DNA of 64,000 nucleotides, from NCBI GenBank assembly GCA_965116115.1, contig OZ220486.1, forward strand, positions 992,001 through 1,056,000, written 5' to 3'. A program made the position numbers and the translations under genes. This document shows positions 18,910-27,660 of this stretch, one piece after another. The notes beneath the pieces were generated by a model, which saw only the letters and a list, made by a program, of their open reading frames with translations, searched no databases and had not been told where the DNA came from. Each line of letters begins with the position of its first letter. Within the stretch, counting starts at the first letter, position 1. Origin of the DNA: JAPOXR01 sp965116115 (lineage in GTDB: Bacteria > Pseudomonadota > Alphaproteobacteria > Rhodobacterales > Rhodobacteraceae).

Positions 18910-19824
18910 ATGATATGCCGCCGGGGCAAGATGCGGGCCGGGCGGCGGTGCTGCGACGTGACCCTGCCGCCCGCCCGGCACGACGCTCTCTTCCGTCTGC
19001 TGGTCTCCGATCCCGACCGCGCCGGCCATATGCTGCGGAAATGTCTTCCGGCGGACGCGATTTTCCGCATCCGTCTCAAGGGCGGCGGCCGGGCCTGGGG
19101 CTGCGTTTTGCTGGAGCATGAGGCGCGCGCCGATCCGCTGACGCCGCTTCAACTCCTGCGTTACATGGTCGGGCTCCAGCCCAAGGAGACGGACGGCGGC
19201 GGCTCCGCCGGGCGGCTGCCGTTGATCATTCCGGTGGTTTTTTATCGCGGGCGGGAGCCGTGGAGCGCGCCGCTGTCGGTTCAGGAGATGATCGATGCGC
19301 CGGAGGGGCTGGAACGGCTCGGCCGCTCTTTTGGCAGTCACACGCTGCGGGATCTCGGGCGGACCGCGCCCGAAAAGTTGTCGCTGGACGTCAGGATCCG
19401 TTCGGGCTTTCTGGCCCTCGCGCTGTCGAACCGGGAGAGCTCCGGCGATGACGACATGTTCGTCGCGGGCATTGCCGTTGATGATTCAGGGCGCTATGTA
19501 TCCGCTTCCGTCGTGGAACAGGTCAGCCTGCCGCCGGGGCGCATCGAAGCCGCGCTCAGGCAGGCGGGGAGAGACCCTTACGAAGTGGAGGATATCGTGG
19601 GAACAGCCGGGCGGATCTGCAAGGAACAGGGCCGGCAAGAAAGGCTGGCCGAAGGAGATGCCGAAACGTTTTTGCGACAGGCGCGGGTTAAATTCGGCGG
19701 CATGCCCCATGCGTGCGTCGAAAGGGTTCGCGCTGCGGCAGCCGGGGTGCTTGACGCATGGCTCGATGCCCTGATCACGGCGGAAGATATTGAAGCCGTT
19801 TTCGCTGAGCGTCTCGGACATTGA
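18910..19824 (+). CDS. Rpn-family recombination-promoting nuclease (transposase_31 type)
   Basis: 304 residues. HDALFRLLVSDPDRAGHMLRKCLP is the start of the Rpn/YhgA-like PD-(D/E)XK domain, and GCVLLEHEARADPLTPLQLLRYM is the family segment with the E-x-E position (usually LLEHQS). In relatives of known type, about 20 residues with an acidic catalytic position (a ...SDLLF/YRV... stretch) lie between these two parts. Here the two are close together (PADAIFRIRLKGGG), so the nuclease core may be shortened and activity is uncertain. The rest (IIPVVFYRGREPWSAPLSV and beyond) is normal. Rpn proteins promote RecA-independent recombination in E. coli. Stands alone between spacers. The exact start is uncertain; ATG 18910 is used. 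Confidence 0.75.
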   Translation: MICRRGKMRAGRRCCDVTLPPARHDALFRLLVSDPDRAGHMLRKCLPADAIFRIRLKGGGRAWGCVLLEHEARADPLTPLQLLRYMVGLQPKETDGGGSAGRLPLIIPVVFYRGREPWSAPLSVQEMIDAPEGLERLGRSFGSHTLRDLGRTAPEKLSLDVRIRSGFLALALSNRESSGDDDMFVAGIAVDDSGRYVSASVVEQVSLPPGRIEAALRQAGRDPYEVEDIVGTAGRICKEQGRQERLAEGDAETFLRQARVKFGGMPHACVERVRAAAAGVLDAWLDALITAEDIEAVFAERLGH

Positions 19825-20170
19825 CTGCGCGCTCCCCCTCGGGGCGGCCGCTTTTGAACTTTCGGTCATGACTGGTCAGGCAGCCGGCAAGCGTTTCAGG
19901 AACCGGATCCGTTTGCAGCAGGCCGTCATTGCAGTGTCTGTTGAGAGCGTCGGATTCAGGGGCGGGGGACGTGTTGAGGGCTTTCAAGGCGTTGTTTCCT
20001 TATCTTCGCTCAGTGTTCGATCCCGGCGCTTGAGGAGGGCAGCGCCGCAGCGCACTGAAGTTTCTGCATTTGCCGCGACATTTCCGAAAAAATTCAGCCG
20101 ACCGGTTACACCTCGCGAATCGATACAATGCGACCCCGTCGTTGGGACCAGCTGCCAGAGATTGGAGTAC
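19825..20170. other. Spacer without recognised gene
   Basis: About 350 bases. Open frames cross it but have no domain content. A GGAG at 20164-20167 belongs to the next gene. Confidence 0.35.
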
Positions 20171-20174
20171 ATGG

Positions 20175-20753
20175 ATGATGAAGGCAAATGACGGCGCACT
20201 GGAATTCCTGATGTCGCGCCGTTCGGTCCCAGCCGCCGCTTTGACCGCGCCGGTTCCTGATCGGACGCAGCTGAAGCAGCTTCTTATCGCCGCTGCCCGC
20301 GTGCCGGATCACGGCAAACTCGAGCCTTGGCGTTTCATCGTGATTGAGCGATCCGCCATGACCCGCCTCGCCGAAATGCTTGTCCGCCGGGGTCGTGAGA
20401 TGGGCAAGGCGGAGTCGTTGGTACGCAAGGCGGCTGAGGTGTTTTCGGACGCTAATCTGATAGTAGCGGTGATTGAGTCTCCCGACCGTAATGCCAAGAT
20501 TCCTCTGATCGAACAGACTCTGTCAGCGGGCGCGGTGTGTCTCTCTTTGCTGAATGCCGCACTGGCATCCGGCTGGGGCGCGGTCTGGGTGACAGGTTTC
20601 GGCGCCCATGATTCGATTTGCCGCGAGTCCGGTCTTGGATTGAAGGAACATGAGCGCGTTGCCGGATTCGTCCATATCGGAACACCAAGCGCTCAACCGC
20701 CTGAACGGCCGCGCCCGGACGTTGAATCGATCACCACTTGGCTGACCGAGTAA
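20175..20753 (+). CDS. Nitroreductase-family FMN oxidoreductase (YdjA-like)
   Basis: 192 residues. FLMSRRSVPAAALTAPVPDRTQL at the N-terminus carries the RRS FMN-phosphate-binding motif. AAARVPDHGKLEPWRFIVI is the typical YdjA-like segment, and the C-terminal half has GAVCLSLLNAALASGWGAVWVTGF. YdjA-type enzymes are small dimeric FMN proteins reducing nitro compounds or unknown substrates with NAD(P)H. The start ATG at 20175 has a GGAG site 7 bases upstream; a second ATG follows directly. It precedes the binding-protein gene by about 180 bases on the same strand, without evidence for a shared transcript. Confidence 0.88.
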   Translation: MMKANDGALEFLMSRRSVPAAALTAPVPDRTQLKQLLIAAARVPDHGKLEPWRFIVIERSAMTRLAEMLVRRGREMGKAESLVRKAAEVFSDANLIVAVIESPDRNAKIPLIEQTLSAGAVCLSLLNAALASGWGAVWVTGFGAHDSICRESGLGLKEHERVAGFVHIGTPSAQPPERPRPDVESITTWLTE

Positions 20754-20929
20754 GGCTGGTGTTGGCATTTGGATACGGCGTAATTTGAGACCTGCATAAG
20801 GGCCGCCGGGCCGAACCGGCGGAATTCTTGCGTCGGATGAATTCGAAGCCTATTCTCTGAACGTCGAGGCGGTTCGGCGTCCCCGCGGGCTCTGCTTGGA
20901 CGTGAAGTCTGCTAAAAATGGAGTTAAGA

Positions 20930-21967
20930 ATGAAAAAAACAGCCGTTTGGCTCGCTGCTTCCGCCGGTTTGTCTGCCGCGGCCTCTGCCGCTGACGACGG
21001 TTTAGTGGTTCTGGATTGGGCTGGATTCGACGATCCGGGGTTCTTTGCCGCATACATCGAAAAGCACGGAGAAAGCCCGGCCTACACGTTTTTCGGTGAA
21101 GAAGAAGAAGCGTTTCAAAAGCTGAAAAGCGGTTTCGGGGCCGATGTGTCCCATCCGTGCTCGCAGTCCGTCTCCAAATGGCTCGATGCCGGGATCATCG
21201 AACCCATTGACCCGTCGCGGATTGACCGGTGGGACGAAATCAACAGCGACATGAAGGAAGCATTCGCCTTCGGCGGCGAATATTATCTGCTTCCCGCGGA
21301 CTGGGGGTCCACTGCTGTCACTTACCGCGGCGATATGGTCAATGAGGCCGATGTGCAGTCGCTTGATGTGTTTTTGGACCCGAAATTCGCCGGACGGACA
21401 TCAATCGCCGACAATGTCGATGATGCCTATGCGCTGGGGTTCCTTGCGACCGGTCTCTCGAACTGGACCGATGCGACGATGGAAGATGTGGAGAAAGCAT
21501 CCGTATGGCTGCGGGAGGCCCGCCGGAATGTCCGCACATTCTGGGTGGATCCTGCCGAACTGGCGCAGTTGATGGCCAGCGGAGAAGTGCTGGTCGCATG
21601 GGCATGGAATGAGACGCCGTCCACGATGTCGGCGGACGGGCATGACGTGCGCGCCAACCGTGAAACCGCCGAGGGCTCTTCGACGTGGTTCTGCGGATAC
21701 GTCAATATCGCCGGCGGGGCTGATCGGGAAGACAAAATGTATGACTTTTTCAATGCTTGGATGGAGCCGGGTTCGGCTGAATACATCGTTTCCGAATGGG
21801 GGTACGGCCACGGCAACCAGACCGCGATGGACGCTTTGGGCCGGGAAGCGCTTGAAGATGCCGGATTGGGAGCGGTCAGCGTTCCGGTTCTGCATCAGGC
21901 GCCCATCAGCCACGTCATCCGCGAAGCCATGATCAAGGAATTCGAACTGATCAAGGCCGGATTCTGA
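20930..21967 (+). CDS. ABC transporter periplasmic substrate-binding protein, polyamine (PotD/PotF) type
   Basis: 345 residues starting MKKTAVWLAASAGLSAAASA, a clear Sec signal peptide with cleavage near A-S-A-A, so it is exported to the periplasm. The mature part has features of the extracellular solute-binding family 1/8 for spermidine/putrescine: VLDWAGFDDPGFFAAY, the Trp/Asp-rich hinge PADWGSTAVTYRGD, and the later GEVLVAWAWNETPSTM. A GGAG 6 bases before ATG 20930 chooses this start over one 12 bases upstream. The only fitting membrane and ATPase subunits are on the other strand at 27655-30436, so the transporter is split by the accessory insert between them. An imperfectly placed 9-bp inverted repeat (21971-21979 / 22027-22035) follows the gene. 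Confidence 0.85.
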   Translation: MKKTAVWLAASAGLSAAASAADDGLVVLDWAGFDDPGFFAAYIEKHGESPAYTFFGEEEEAFQKLKSGFGADVSHPCSQSVSKWLDAGIIEPIDPSRIDRWDEINSDMKEAFAFGGEYYLLPADWGSTAVTYRGDMVNEADVQSLDVFLDPKFAGRTSIADNVDDAYALGFLATGLSNWTDATMEDVEKASVWLREARRNVRTFWVDPAELAQLMASGEVLVAWAWNETPSTMSADGHDVRANRETAEGSSTWFCGYVNIAGGADREDKMYDFFNAWMEPGSAEYIVSEWGYGHGNQTAMDALGREALEDAGLGAVSVPVLHQAPISHVIREAMIKEFELIKAGF

Positions 21968-22279
21968 GTTGATATGCGGGTAAAAATGGCAACTTGCCGA
22001 TTTGCTTAAACGCAGCCGGAGAAGATCCGCATATCGGGATGTTCCGGCGAAGAAAGTTCTTGCCAATGCTGCTGCCTGATCCGCGTTTAGCTGCAGGCAA
22101 GCCTGTGCCGAACCGGTGAAAGACGCGCAGTCCCCGCGGCACCGGCATCCGGGATGGTCCCGGCCGAGGGCACGGCCCTCTGAACCCGGCTGGTACGGCG
22201 GATGAAGGCGCAGGTCGGCGGGATGTTCCGCATCGAAATTGCCGGTCGGGCCGAGAGCAACGTCCTGACCACCGGCCCG

Positions 22280-22640
22280 GGCTTAGGCAAGTCGCTCGCC
22301 TGCTTCCCCCCCCCTGTCGTTGACAGCGTATTGCGGCGAAGACGCACCGATGACACCTCCAACAGCATCAGGGGCTGGTCTGATCCGTTGCCTGCCGAGG
22401 GCGAACAGTCCGAGCGTGAATATGCCCGCGGCGTCCATACGGACGGGTGGATCCGGCGGCGTATCGTCGCGACAATCGCAGTGAAAGCGTCCCGGCAGGC
22501 CCCTTCCGGGAATCTTCGAGCCGATCGGGCAACAACAGCGCCAAACTCGGGTTCGAGGCCCGGCTCTGGGTTTTCTCTCTTGAGCGATTGCATTGGCTGA
22601 TTGAAAATCAAGTGATCCAAGGAGATTGAGGAACCCAATC
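22280..22640 (+). pseudogene. Fragment of an IS4/Tn5-type transposase with DUF4338 head
   Basis: The peptide RGWSDPLPAEGEQSEREYAR, then GVHTDGWIRRRIVATIAV, matches the centre of the transposase at 62227-64000 (LGWSGSLYSEGGWSEREYGR, THPDGRVRRRIARTVAAW) residue by residue over about 45 positions. After that the frame decays. No start, catalytic core or end survives. A C9 run at 22306-22314 lies at the left edge. Confidence 0.65.
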
Positions 22641-22668
22641 GTCCCCGGTCGGCACGCCGTCCGACAGT

Positions 22669-22788
22669 ATGACCCATCGGAAACCCAGTTTTGTACGCGA
22701 ATTCCTTACCTCACAGGATTCCGTCCACAATGCGGCGGAGCGAATCGCCGAGAGCATTGCCGCTGATATCTTAGAGTTAGATCCATAA
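22669..22788 (+). CDS. Small ORF, 39 residues, unknown
   Basis: ATG at 22669 gives MTHRKPSFVREFLTSQDSV and continues AERIAESIAADILELDP before TAA. The amphipathic tail resembles the first helix of GntR-type regulators (AERIAE.IAADIL), so it may be a truncated regulator rather than a real small gene. No clear ribosome-binding site. Confidence 0.25.
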   Translation: MTHRKPSFVREFLTSQDSVHNAAERIAESIAADILELDP

Positions 22789-22980
22789 TGCTGTATGCAG
22801 TATGTAAATCCGCTTAAATCACGATGTGTATTCTACATTTGGTATATGAAATCGACTTTAGGAACAAACTCTTATAGATGCGTCGGCACTCCCCCGCACG
22901 CCGACCAATTTGAGGCTGCACGATCTTCGCCATACCTGCTGCGACAGGAGGAAATGTTTCTATCCGGAACGCCTTGCTGT

Positions 22981-23850
22981 TCAGACGACAGACAGGCGGT
23001 CAAGATCGAGACGATCACTCTCGACGTAATCACGCGCTGTCATGTCCTCTAGCCGGCAGGCAATCGGTGGGTCGAGCCGGAACCGGCCGGTCTGGTCGAA
23101 GCGGGCAAGCCATTGGTCGAGCAATGTAGGCCAATCGACTTGCACACCCGCCGGGTCTGCATCTTTGATGAACCACCAGCTTAACTGAACGTCTTTGTCG
23201 TCCCAAGATGGTGCGGCGCGTACCCGTATTTCGCCAAGCACACGGAGATATGCGCCCTCTTCGGTCTGTTTGTTGTGCCTGTCGACCAAGCGGGCCTGAA
23301 AGCTCCGGGCTGCTGCAACGCAGTCGTCGGGAAACGCGAACCGGGATTTCTTTCGAGCAAGAGCTCGGGCGAACTCTCGCACCTCGATATCTGTCTCCCA
23401 GCCAGCAGTACGTGCCCAACCGGCGACCACGGCCTTTTCGACGGTCATAACGCGGTCGAGGTCGGCAACAAGCCGTTGGTCGGAGAGTTTGAGGATATAA
23501 GCGAACGCAGGCCGCTTGAGGCGGCGGACCTCTTCCATCCGATGCTCATCCACCTCGATCAAGGGTGCAACCTCGAGAAATGGCCGGGTGCCGCAGCCGC
23601 GAACGATATCGCAGGTATGGCTGAGCATCACCATGCCACGCACTCCGTCCAGTATGGCCTCAGCTCCGCCCTCTATGACCTCTCCGTCTGCCGCTAGCGC
23701 GTCAGCCACCTGAACGGAAGCCGGACTATGCGGACGCGAAAGATCGGCGGCATGAAGAAATTCCAGGCCGGCGTCCAGCGAGACATCTCCTTGACGCCAG
23801 ACCCGGAGAGCTTGATCGATCTCCTGCTCGTCCTCTTCCGTCAAGAGCAT
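22981..23850 (-). CDS. Unknown protein, last gene of a TIGR04255-HTH cassette
   Basis: 289 residues, not recognised. Visible features are an acidic N-terminus (MLLTEEDEQEIDQALRVWRQ), a central hydrophobic strand ending GMVMLSHTCDIVRGCGTRPF, which resembles a buried Cys/His motif, a charged middle with many Arg/Lys/Asp, and a Trp-rich C-terminal third (LSWWFIKDAD). It has no signal peptide or membrane segment, so it is likely cytosolic. It begins 6 bases after the stop of the HTH gene, implying co-translation. Its partnership with a DNA-binding gene suggests the effector of a regulated two- or three-gene module. That is inference. Confidence 0.7.
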   Translation of the reverse strand: MLLTEEDEQEIDQALRVWRQGDVSLDAGLEFLHAADLSRPHSPASVQVADALAADGEVIEGGAEAILDGVRGMVMLSHTCDIVRGCGTRPFLEVAPLIEVDEHRMEEVRRLKRPAFAYILKLSDQRLVADLDRVMTVEKAVVAGWARTAGWETDIEVREFARALARKKSRFAFPDDCVAAARSFQARLVDRHNKQTEEGAYLRVLGEIRVRAAPSWDDKDVQLSWWFIKDADPAGVQVDWPTLLDQWLARFDQTGRFRLDPPIACRLEDMTARDYVESDRLDLDRLSVV

Positions 23851-23856
23851 GAAGCG

Positions 23857-24396
23857 TTAGCCCGTCCTCCTGGGTGTTTGCTTGGGGCGGACGACTCGAG
23901 CTTTTGCCGAAATGTCGGGCCGATCCTGTTCAGCCTCCAGAAGAAGTACCGGCGCCTGCGCCCGGCGCGCCTCCCAGGCAGTGCTGGAGAGGAGGATACT
24001 CTGACGTTCCAGCGCCGGAACGCCCTCGACGAGCCCGATGGCTTCGTGGAACCGGCCGCCCCTCAACAGGTCGAAGATGGAAACGCCCATGCCTTCGCCG
24101 ACACTCAAGAGAAGGGCACGGGTAAGCTCCCGGTCGCCCCGGTCGAGATGCCGAACCGCCGCCAGCATTCTTCTAATCACTCGATCATGCCTCGCGGAGG
24201 CTGATTTGCCGCTTGCCCAATAATGGACACTTCGACGCGAAACCTCGAATAAGTCGCCCAGCTCCTCCCACGTCAGCCCGGAGCGGCGACGGATTTCCAT
24301 GATCGCCTCAGCTGCGGACTCTGCACTCATATGACCGATCTGCCCAATCGGGCCGGTGGCGGTACGTTCGGCACAAGGTGCGATCGTCGCCCGCAT
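23857..24396 (-). CDS. XRE-like helix-turn-helix regulator or antitoxin-type protein
   Basis: About 179 residues from the ATG at 24396; a later ATG at 24330 and an upstream extension to 24576 are alternatives. The HTH lies in AIMEIRRRSGLTWEELGDLF followed by EVSRRSVHYWASGKSAS, a classical XRE-type recognition segment. The remainder is helical (DRVIRRMLAAVRHLDRGDRE, then a leucine-rich stretch) and ends with a basic tail. It is co-directional with the broken TIGR04255 gene upstream and the unknown gene 6 bases downstream. Autoregulation is plausible but no operator was identified. Confidence 0.75.
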   Translation of the reverse strand: MRATIAPCAERTATGPIGQIGHMSAESAAEAIMEIRRRSGLTWEELGDLFEVSRRSVHYWASGKSASARHDRVIRRMLAAVRHLDRGDRELTRALLLSVGEGMGVSIFDLLRGGRFHEAIGLVEGVPALERQSILLSSTAWEARRAQAPVLLLEAEQDRPDISAKARVVRPKQTPRRTG

Positions 24397-24559
24397 CACC
24401 CTGGAACCTTGGAAATAGGTATTGGTATATTGGCTGTTGCCGGTCCTGGAAGGGCGGTAGCGATCAACAACGACGCTGGAGCGGCCTCCAAGGCAAGGCG
24501 GTGTATGGAGCCCATCGCGGAAGTGCTTGCCTCCGGTGTATCGCGTAGCGCGGTCACGG

Positions 24560-25280
24560 TCATGGGTTACCTCCATAGTGCCTCAAGAACTCTTCCGTGA
24601 CCATTTGGCGAAAGAGCCAATACAGACATTTGGCAAAACCTGTCGCGGTTGTCAGCAATTTTTCGCTCATAAACGGTTGTGATTCTGTCGTAAACATATC
24701 AAGATCCAGTATCCAGCTTCTATTGCTGACCGGTTCGAGGACGTCCGGGTCATGCGTCGCGTTTGCCGGCAGTTGCCCCCAACGCCCTTGGACCCGTGCG
24801 CCATCGGGGGCCAGGAATTGCGCTTCGGTTATCAAGTGAATAACGGATTCTCCCGGCGCGGCGTGCGGATTCCCCGGAGGCCGGATTGTGCCCAGAACGT
24901 CGGAGCGGACCAACTCTGCGATGCGGTCAACGGCCTCGCCGGTAAGCCGGTCGATATAACGTAATCCAAGGCGGCTGGTCGACGCGGGCTTGAACCCCTC
25001 GTCAAGTGCCGAAAGGACCGCCCGCAGACGGTTGAGAAATTTTCCCGGCTGTCGTATGAGGACGTTTAGAGTGCCACGAAGTCCACGCCCAGCGACCCCC
25101 GCCAGTCAGGTTTCTTTCCCGATCGGCGAGACGCCAGATGAGACTCTGACTGAGATTCGGATATGTGTCTCTGAGCGCCTCTTGGAATACCGCGAGCTTG
25201 CCAGGGTCATGGATCGTCAGGATTGGCGGGAAGCGCGCCTGCGCGATGACGCGCACCAAGGGCGCCTGTGGCAGAGACAC
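24560..25280 (-). pseudogene. TIGR04255-family gene, broken by a stop and frameshifts
   Basis: The first piece from a GTG at 25280 reads LPQAPLVRVIAQARFPPILT and FQEALRDTYPNLSQSLIWRL, the conserved opening of TIGR04255 proteins. After a frame change it continues WRGSLGVDFVAL, an in-frame TAA, TSSYDSREN, then in a third frame FLNRLRAVLSALDEGFKPAS and SRLGLRYIDRLTGEAVDRIA. The C-terminal piece contains WILDLDMFTT and LYWLFRQMVTEEFLRHYGGN. The order and spacing fit a single 260-residue ancestor. TIGR04255 proteins have no established function. The two downstream genes are still intact. Confidence 0.75.
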
Positions 25281-25634
25281 CCTTCTGGCGTTGGCGTGGA
25301 GATCAAGGGCCGCAGTGCGATCATATCATGGATCTCCTTACTTCCTGCGCCTTATATATGAAGTATAGTATGAAGCGGAACCCCTTGAAAGCTGCCCGGT
25401 AAGTTCCGTATCTGAAATATCGCGTGAACCAAAGGTGGCGGAGCCGGTCCGATGACTGGCGGCATTCAGGCGGGATCCTCAGCCAGGATCGCCGGTCTGT
25501 CTTTCGGGCGAGCCGGTCTCAAGGCAAGACTTGCCGAGGCTGTCGCGGATCGTGACGCTGCTTTCGCCCGAAGTTCCAGTGCCGATAAAGCGCAAGTATT
25601 TGATATAATTGACGTTCGATAGATTTCAGCGGCG
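25281..25634. other. Spacer without recognised gene
   Basis: About 350 bases. Around 25350-25375 it is AT-rich (TTATATATGAAGTATAGTATG) and could hold the promoter of the minus-strand cassette. Nothing else stands out. Confidence 0.3.
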
Positions 25635-27438
25635 TTTTACTGGGTACACTACGGCTTCACACCTAGGAGCTTAAATGCTTTTCTCTGGAGCGGCGCAGGC
25701 CGGGTGGTGACCTGGAAGGGTTCGGCGCCCGCAAGGCGGGGCGCTGCGGTGTTGCGGGTGACAGCAGCGAGATCGCCGATGAGAGTGCGGAAGCTGTGCA
25801 CCGGATCTCCCTCGGGCGTCCTCTTCGTTGCCGCTTCAGTCCGGGCGCTCGGCGATACCTGCGCCGGTGCGACGACGGACAGTCGCCGGGCCTCGGCGCC
25901 TTCGGCATCTTCGTCGTCGAACAGCATGGGCTTGAGCCTCTGACGCATGTGCCATTCGACGTAGTAGGCCAGCATGCACAGAAAGATGTGAGCCCGGACC
26001 CGCGGCTCGGTGCGATGGTAGACGGGGCGGACCTTCAGGTCCACGGTCTTCAGGCTGCGGAAGGCCCGTTCCACGGAGCTCAACCGCTTGTAGGCCCGCA
26101 CCGTGCCGGGGCCGTCGAGTTCGCTCTCCGGCAGGCTGGTGCGGATCACATAGAGACCGTCGAGCCCGGCCTCGGCGGCGATGGAGGCTTCGTCTCGCCG
26201 GAAGGTGAAGGCGCCGTCATCGCCGATGGACCACGTGAAGTGTTTCGCTGCCTTGTATTTGCCGATGACCTTGCCGACCCGCTCCCCGATCTTCCCGGCG
26301 CCTTTGAGACGGCGTTTCTCACGCCGTGTCGCCGCTGCGATCGGTTCGAGCAGGGCTTCGGCAGCCTTGATCAGTTCCCGGCGCTTGCGGGCCCGGTCCT
26401 CGGCCAGCAGGGGGTTGCGGCACACCATGAGGCGCTCGCCGGGATACGCATCGCTGGTGATCTCTGCCAAGTCTCTCTCGTCGAAGAGCGACATCTTCAC
26501 GTCGCCGGCCTCCGCCAGTGAACGGACAGCCGGTCCCCTCAAGGCGCTGATCCAGTCCAGACCCGCAGGTTTCACATCCTGGCGGATCCGCGCCTCGGCC
26601 AGCATCCCCCGGTCTCCTACCAGCACCACTTTCGCAAGGGAGAACCGCTCCCTCAGCGCGGCGACCTGCGAGGAAAGCGCGGCCGGATCCGCCGTATTGC
26701 CGGGGAATGCCTGCACCGACACCGGGCACCCGTTCCGGTCGCACATAAGGCCGAACTCGATCTGCAGCTTGCCCTTCTTGCCGTCCCGCGAATGACCGCG
26801 TTCAGCCAAGGGACATGCTCTTCCATCCATCCATGTCGAAGTCAGGTCATAGAGCGCTGGACAGCCCTCTTCGAGGTGCCGGTTCGCCAGAGACCGCTCG
26901 ATCCTCTCCTGGCGCTCCAAGAGCCAGTCCATGGCGCCGTAGAGGTTGTCCTCGTCCAATTCCGCATCGAGGATCTCGCCGAGAGTGCTCACCGCGGTAG
27001 CCTCGGCCAGCCCCCTGGCCGCAGCCGGCTTCGAGGCGGGCTCCAGGATCCGTGCCGCGATCATGGCCAGCGCCTGATCCCGCCTGGATGAGGGCTTCGG
27101 GTCGATCAGCCTGTCGAGTCCCAGCTTCTTCAGTGTTCCCAGAACCGCGGCGACATGGCCGTGAGGAAGGGAGCGGACGATGTCGAAGGCGTCGTCGAGG
27201 CGCCGCACCGCGGTCCCTCCCTTGAGCAGGATGCGCAATCCCTCGACGAGAGGGGGCGGCCACCTGGAGAGGTTGGCGATGGTGCGTTTTTTGACCTTTC
27301 CGCCTTCGCGATAGGACTCGCGGAGCAGGACGGCGGGTGGAGAGGAGCGGTTGGGGACGGATTCGATATACATGACTACTGAATATAGGATTTGATTAAT
27401 GTTTGTCAAGTATCAAAATGTATTTTTACATGGGTACA
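25635..27438 (-). mobile_element. IS1634-type insertion sequence (approximate limits)
   Basis: Outer limits are set by a near-perfect direct repeat, TTTTACTGGGTACA at 25635-25648 and TTTTACATGGGTACA at 27424-27438. IS1634 elements are known for long, variable target duplications, so this repeat may be the duplication. The left copy touches the transposase stop codon, and terminal inverted repeats could not be recognised, so the true ends may differ. Confidence 0.5.
25649..27373 (-). CDS. IS1634-family (IS4 superfamily) transposase, apparently intact
   Basis: 574 residues from the ATG at 27373 (MYIESVPNRSSPPAVLLRES), the usual N-terminus of this family; a further 12 codons upstream are open. 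Core segments are ALYDLTSTWMDG with the first catalytic Asp, KVVLVGDRGMLAEARI with the second, and the Y-(2)-R-(3)-E-(6)-K-like signature in AYKRLSSVERAFRSLKTVDL, followed by VYHRTEPRVRAHIFLCMLAY. No stop or frameshift was found, so it may be the only active transposase in the window. The length matches IS1634 members. It lies inside the insert that separates the binding protein from its transporter. Confidence 0.9.
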   Translation of the reverse strand: MYIESVPNRSSPPAVLLRESYREGGKVKKRTIANLSRWPPPLVEGLRILLKGGTAVRRLDDAFDIVRSLPHGHVAAVLGTLKKLGLDRLIDPKPSSRRDQALAMIAARILEPASKPAAARGLAEATAVSTLGEILDAELDEDNLYGAMDWLLERQERIERSLANRHLEEGCPALYDLTSTWMDGRACPLAERGHSRDGKKGKLQIEFGLMCDRNGCPVSVQAFPGNTADPAALSSQVAALRERFSLAKVVLVGDRGMLAEARIRQDVKPAGLDWISALRGPAVRSLAEAGDVKMSLFDERDLAEITSDAYPGERLMVCRNPLLAEDRARKRRELIKAAEALLEPIAAATRREKRRLKGAGKIGERVGKVIGKYKAAKHFTWSIGDDGAFTFRRDEASIAAEAGLDGLYVIRTSLPESELDGPGTVRAYKRLSSVERAFRSLKTVDLKVRPVYHRTEPRVRAHIFLCMLAYYVEWHMRQRLKPMLFDDEDAEGAEARRLSVVAPAQVSPSARTEAATKRTPEGDPVHSFRTLIGDLAAVTRNTAAPRLAGAEPFQVTTRPAPLQRKAFKLLGVKP

Positions 27439-27532
27439 TCACGATATCCGGAAAATCCCGCAGACTACACAAAATCAACGACTTAACCTGAATATCAGCT
27501 GGAAATCAGGGGGAACTTCGGTTTCGCCGAGC

Positions 27533-27660
27533 GCGATGTTGCCGTTGCCGAGCGAAGCGAAGCCGTCGCGGTGCTTGCGGCTGCGCAGAGCCGCGTTTCC
27601 GAGCTTGAACGGCGGCTGGTAATGAACAGCGGCAACAGTCATAAGCCGCCGTCTTCACAG
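27533..27660 (+). pseudogene. IS66-type transposase, N-terminal scrap
   Basis: The peptide AAAQSRVSELERRLVMNSGN followed by SHKPPSSQED matches the leucine-zipper-like N-terminus of IS66 TnpC proteins (ELERRLxxNSxNSSKPPS). It stops matching where the 3' end of the ABC ATPase gene begins at 27655. An IS66 copy was apparently cut off at this point. Confidence 0.65.

Noticed and set aside
21971..22035. 9-bp inverted repeat GATATGCGG/CCGCATATC after the binding-protein gene
   Set aside because: The loop of 47 bases and lack of a T-run make a terminator unlikely. No other role could be supported.
22087..22677. 196-codon minus-strand frame
   Set aside because: It runs antisense to the IS4 transposase fragment and has no features of its own.
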